Part shown: in pieces, positions 63,676-64,000 of the stretch
Position numbering within the stretch: the first letter of the stretch is position 1
How the letters are laid out: every line of letters starts with the position of its first letter
Assembly (NCBI GenBank): GCA_030373325.1
Contig: JAUCZB010000002.1
Location: 186,001 to 250,000, forward strand
Length of the DNA: 64,000 bases
DNA from: Cyanobium sp. CZS25K
Lineage (GTDB): Bacteria; Cyanobacteriota; Cyanobacteriia; PCC-6307; Cyanobiaceae
Direction: 5' to 3'
The notes under the pieces: generated by a model
Told to the model about the DNA's origin: nothing
Databases searched by the model: none
Seen by the model: only the letters and a program-made list of their open reading frames with translations
Translations under genes and position numbers: made by a program

Positions 63676-64000
63676 GGAGCTCGATCGACGCCGTGGGGAG
63701 AGCCAGGCCGGCGTCCTGAAGGGCCGCACGGGCCGCATAGGCACGGGTGATCCGGCCCAGCAGCCGTTGCAGGGCGGTGCTGCGGCTGATGCGCTGGAGG
63801 TCCCCCACCAAGGCGAGGGATCCATCGTCCTGGCGCGCCCATCCCAGGCACTGACCATCCTTCAGCTGCACCTGCAGCGTCACCGCCTGGCGCTCGCCCC
63901 CGAAACCAACGAGTTCGCCGCCATGGCGCCAGGGGAGATCGAGGCTGGCGAGGGTGGCCGCCAGGCCATCGGCATCCCGGAGAACGGTGGGCAGGATGGA
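63668..64000 (-). CDS. DUF1257 (Ycf35-like) protein, 5' end cut by window
   Basis: About 110 residues are visible, entering from the right edge. The readable part starts SILPTVLRDADGLAATL; the DUF1257 N-terminal MSHF should lie just outside. LQVQLKDGQCLGWARQDDG, the LQRLLGRITRAYAARAAL helix and the terminal ASIELRV fit the family. Ycf35 proteins are encoded in cyanobacteria and red-algal plastids, with function unknown. The stop overlaps the M61 GTG start, so the two genes are coupled. Confidence 0.72.
   Translation of the reverse strand, partial: SILPTVLRDADGLAATLASLDLPWRHGGELVGFGGERQAVTLQVQLKDGQCLGWARQDDGSLALVGDLQRISRSTALQRLLGRITRAYAARAALQDAGLALPTASIELRV

Overview
The window is a gene-dense, very GC-rich chromosomal segment from a picocyanobacterium, probably a Cyanobium or freshwater/euryhaline Synechococcus relative. 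This rests on a phycobilisome allophycocyanin alpha-B gene (apcD), a PxcA-type proton extrusion protein, cytochrome b6f-assembly and photosystem-repair homologues, a cyanobacterial-type Hfq, and many small proteins of types known mainly from cyanobacteria (DUF3370, DUF4330, DUF1995, DUF1257). Genes are tightly packed, often with 1-11 bp overlaps, and many start with GTG or TTG.

Layout. Positions 1-4.8 kb: a diverged uracil phosphoribosyltransferase homologue, a lumenal pentapeptide protein, a CobW-type metal chaperone, purS-purQ and a 2-Cys peroxiredoxin, then a terminator and tRNA-Met. 5-12.5 kb, mostly minus strand: LysM/M23 peptidase, trmL, cobU, pxcA, a TPM (Psb32-like) protein, a CCB2/CCB4-like protein, lptC and metG. 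12.6-22.6 kb: an FAD oxidoreductase, a frameshifted membrane-protein gene, an RNase II/Zam-type nuclease with rpsR and rpmG, pheT, rlmD and apcD. 22.6-24.1 kb: a 1.5 kb stretch with no convincing gene, visibly lower GC, and several short direct and inverted repeats. 24.1-37.5 kb: a J-domain protein, a DUF3370 protein, a group-3 sigma factor, an Ap4A phosphorylase-like enzyme, a SpoIID-like protein, gpsA, an SDR, small conserved proteins, metH and ilvE. 37.5-52.9 kb: cobN, a PHP phosphoesterase, hemJ, uvrC, a flavin reductase, coaD, a coiled-coil protein, dacB, a cysteine desulfurase, dapF with an unusual cysteine-bearing tail, and hfq. 52.9-64 kb: leuS, the glutathione-dependent formaldehyde pair fghA/adhC flanking a frameshifted YHS-domain gene, pgi, a helical secreted protein, an amidase, an M61 peptidase and a partial DUF1257 protein.

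Functional threads. Cobalamin is made and used here (cobU, cobN, cobalamin-dependent metH, a CobW-type GTPase), although these genes are scattered rather than in one operon. Cell-envelope functions recur (M23, LptC, SpoIID-like, DacB, DapF, amidase). Formaldehyde oxidation is represented by adhC and fghA. I found no CRISPR array, intact insertion sequence, prophage or defence cassette. The parts that depart from ordinary core genome are two frameshifted genes, the repeat-bearing low-GC region beside apcD, the DapF tail extension and the degenerate PRPP loop of the first gene.
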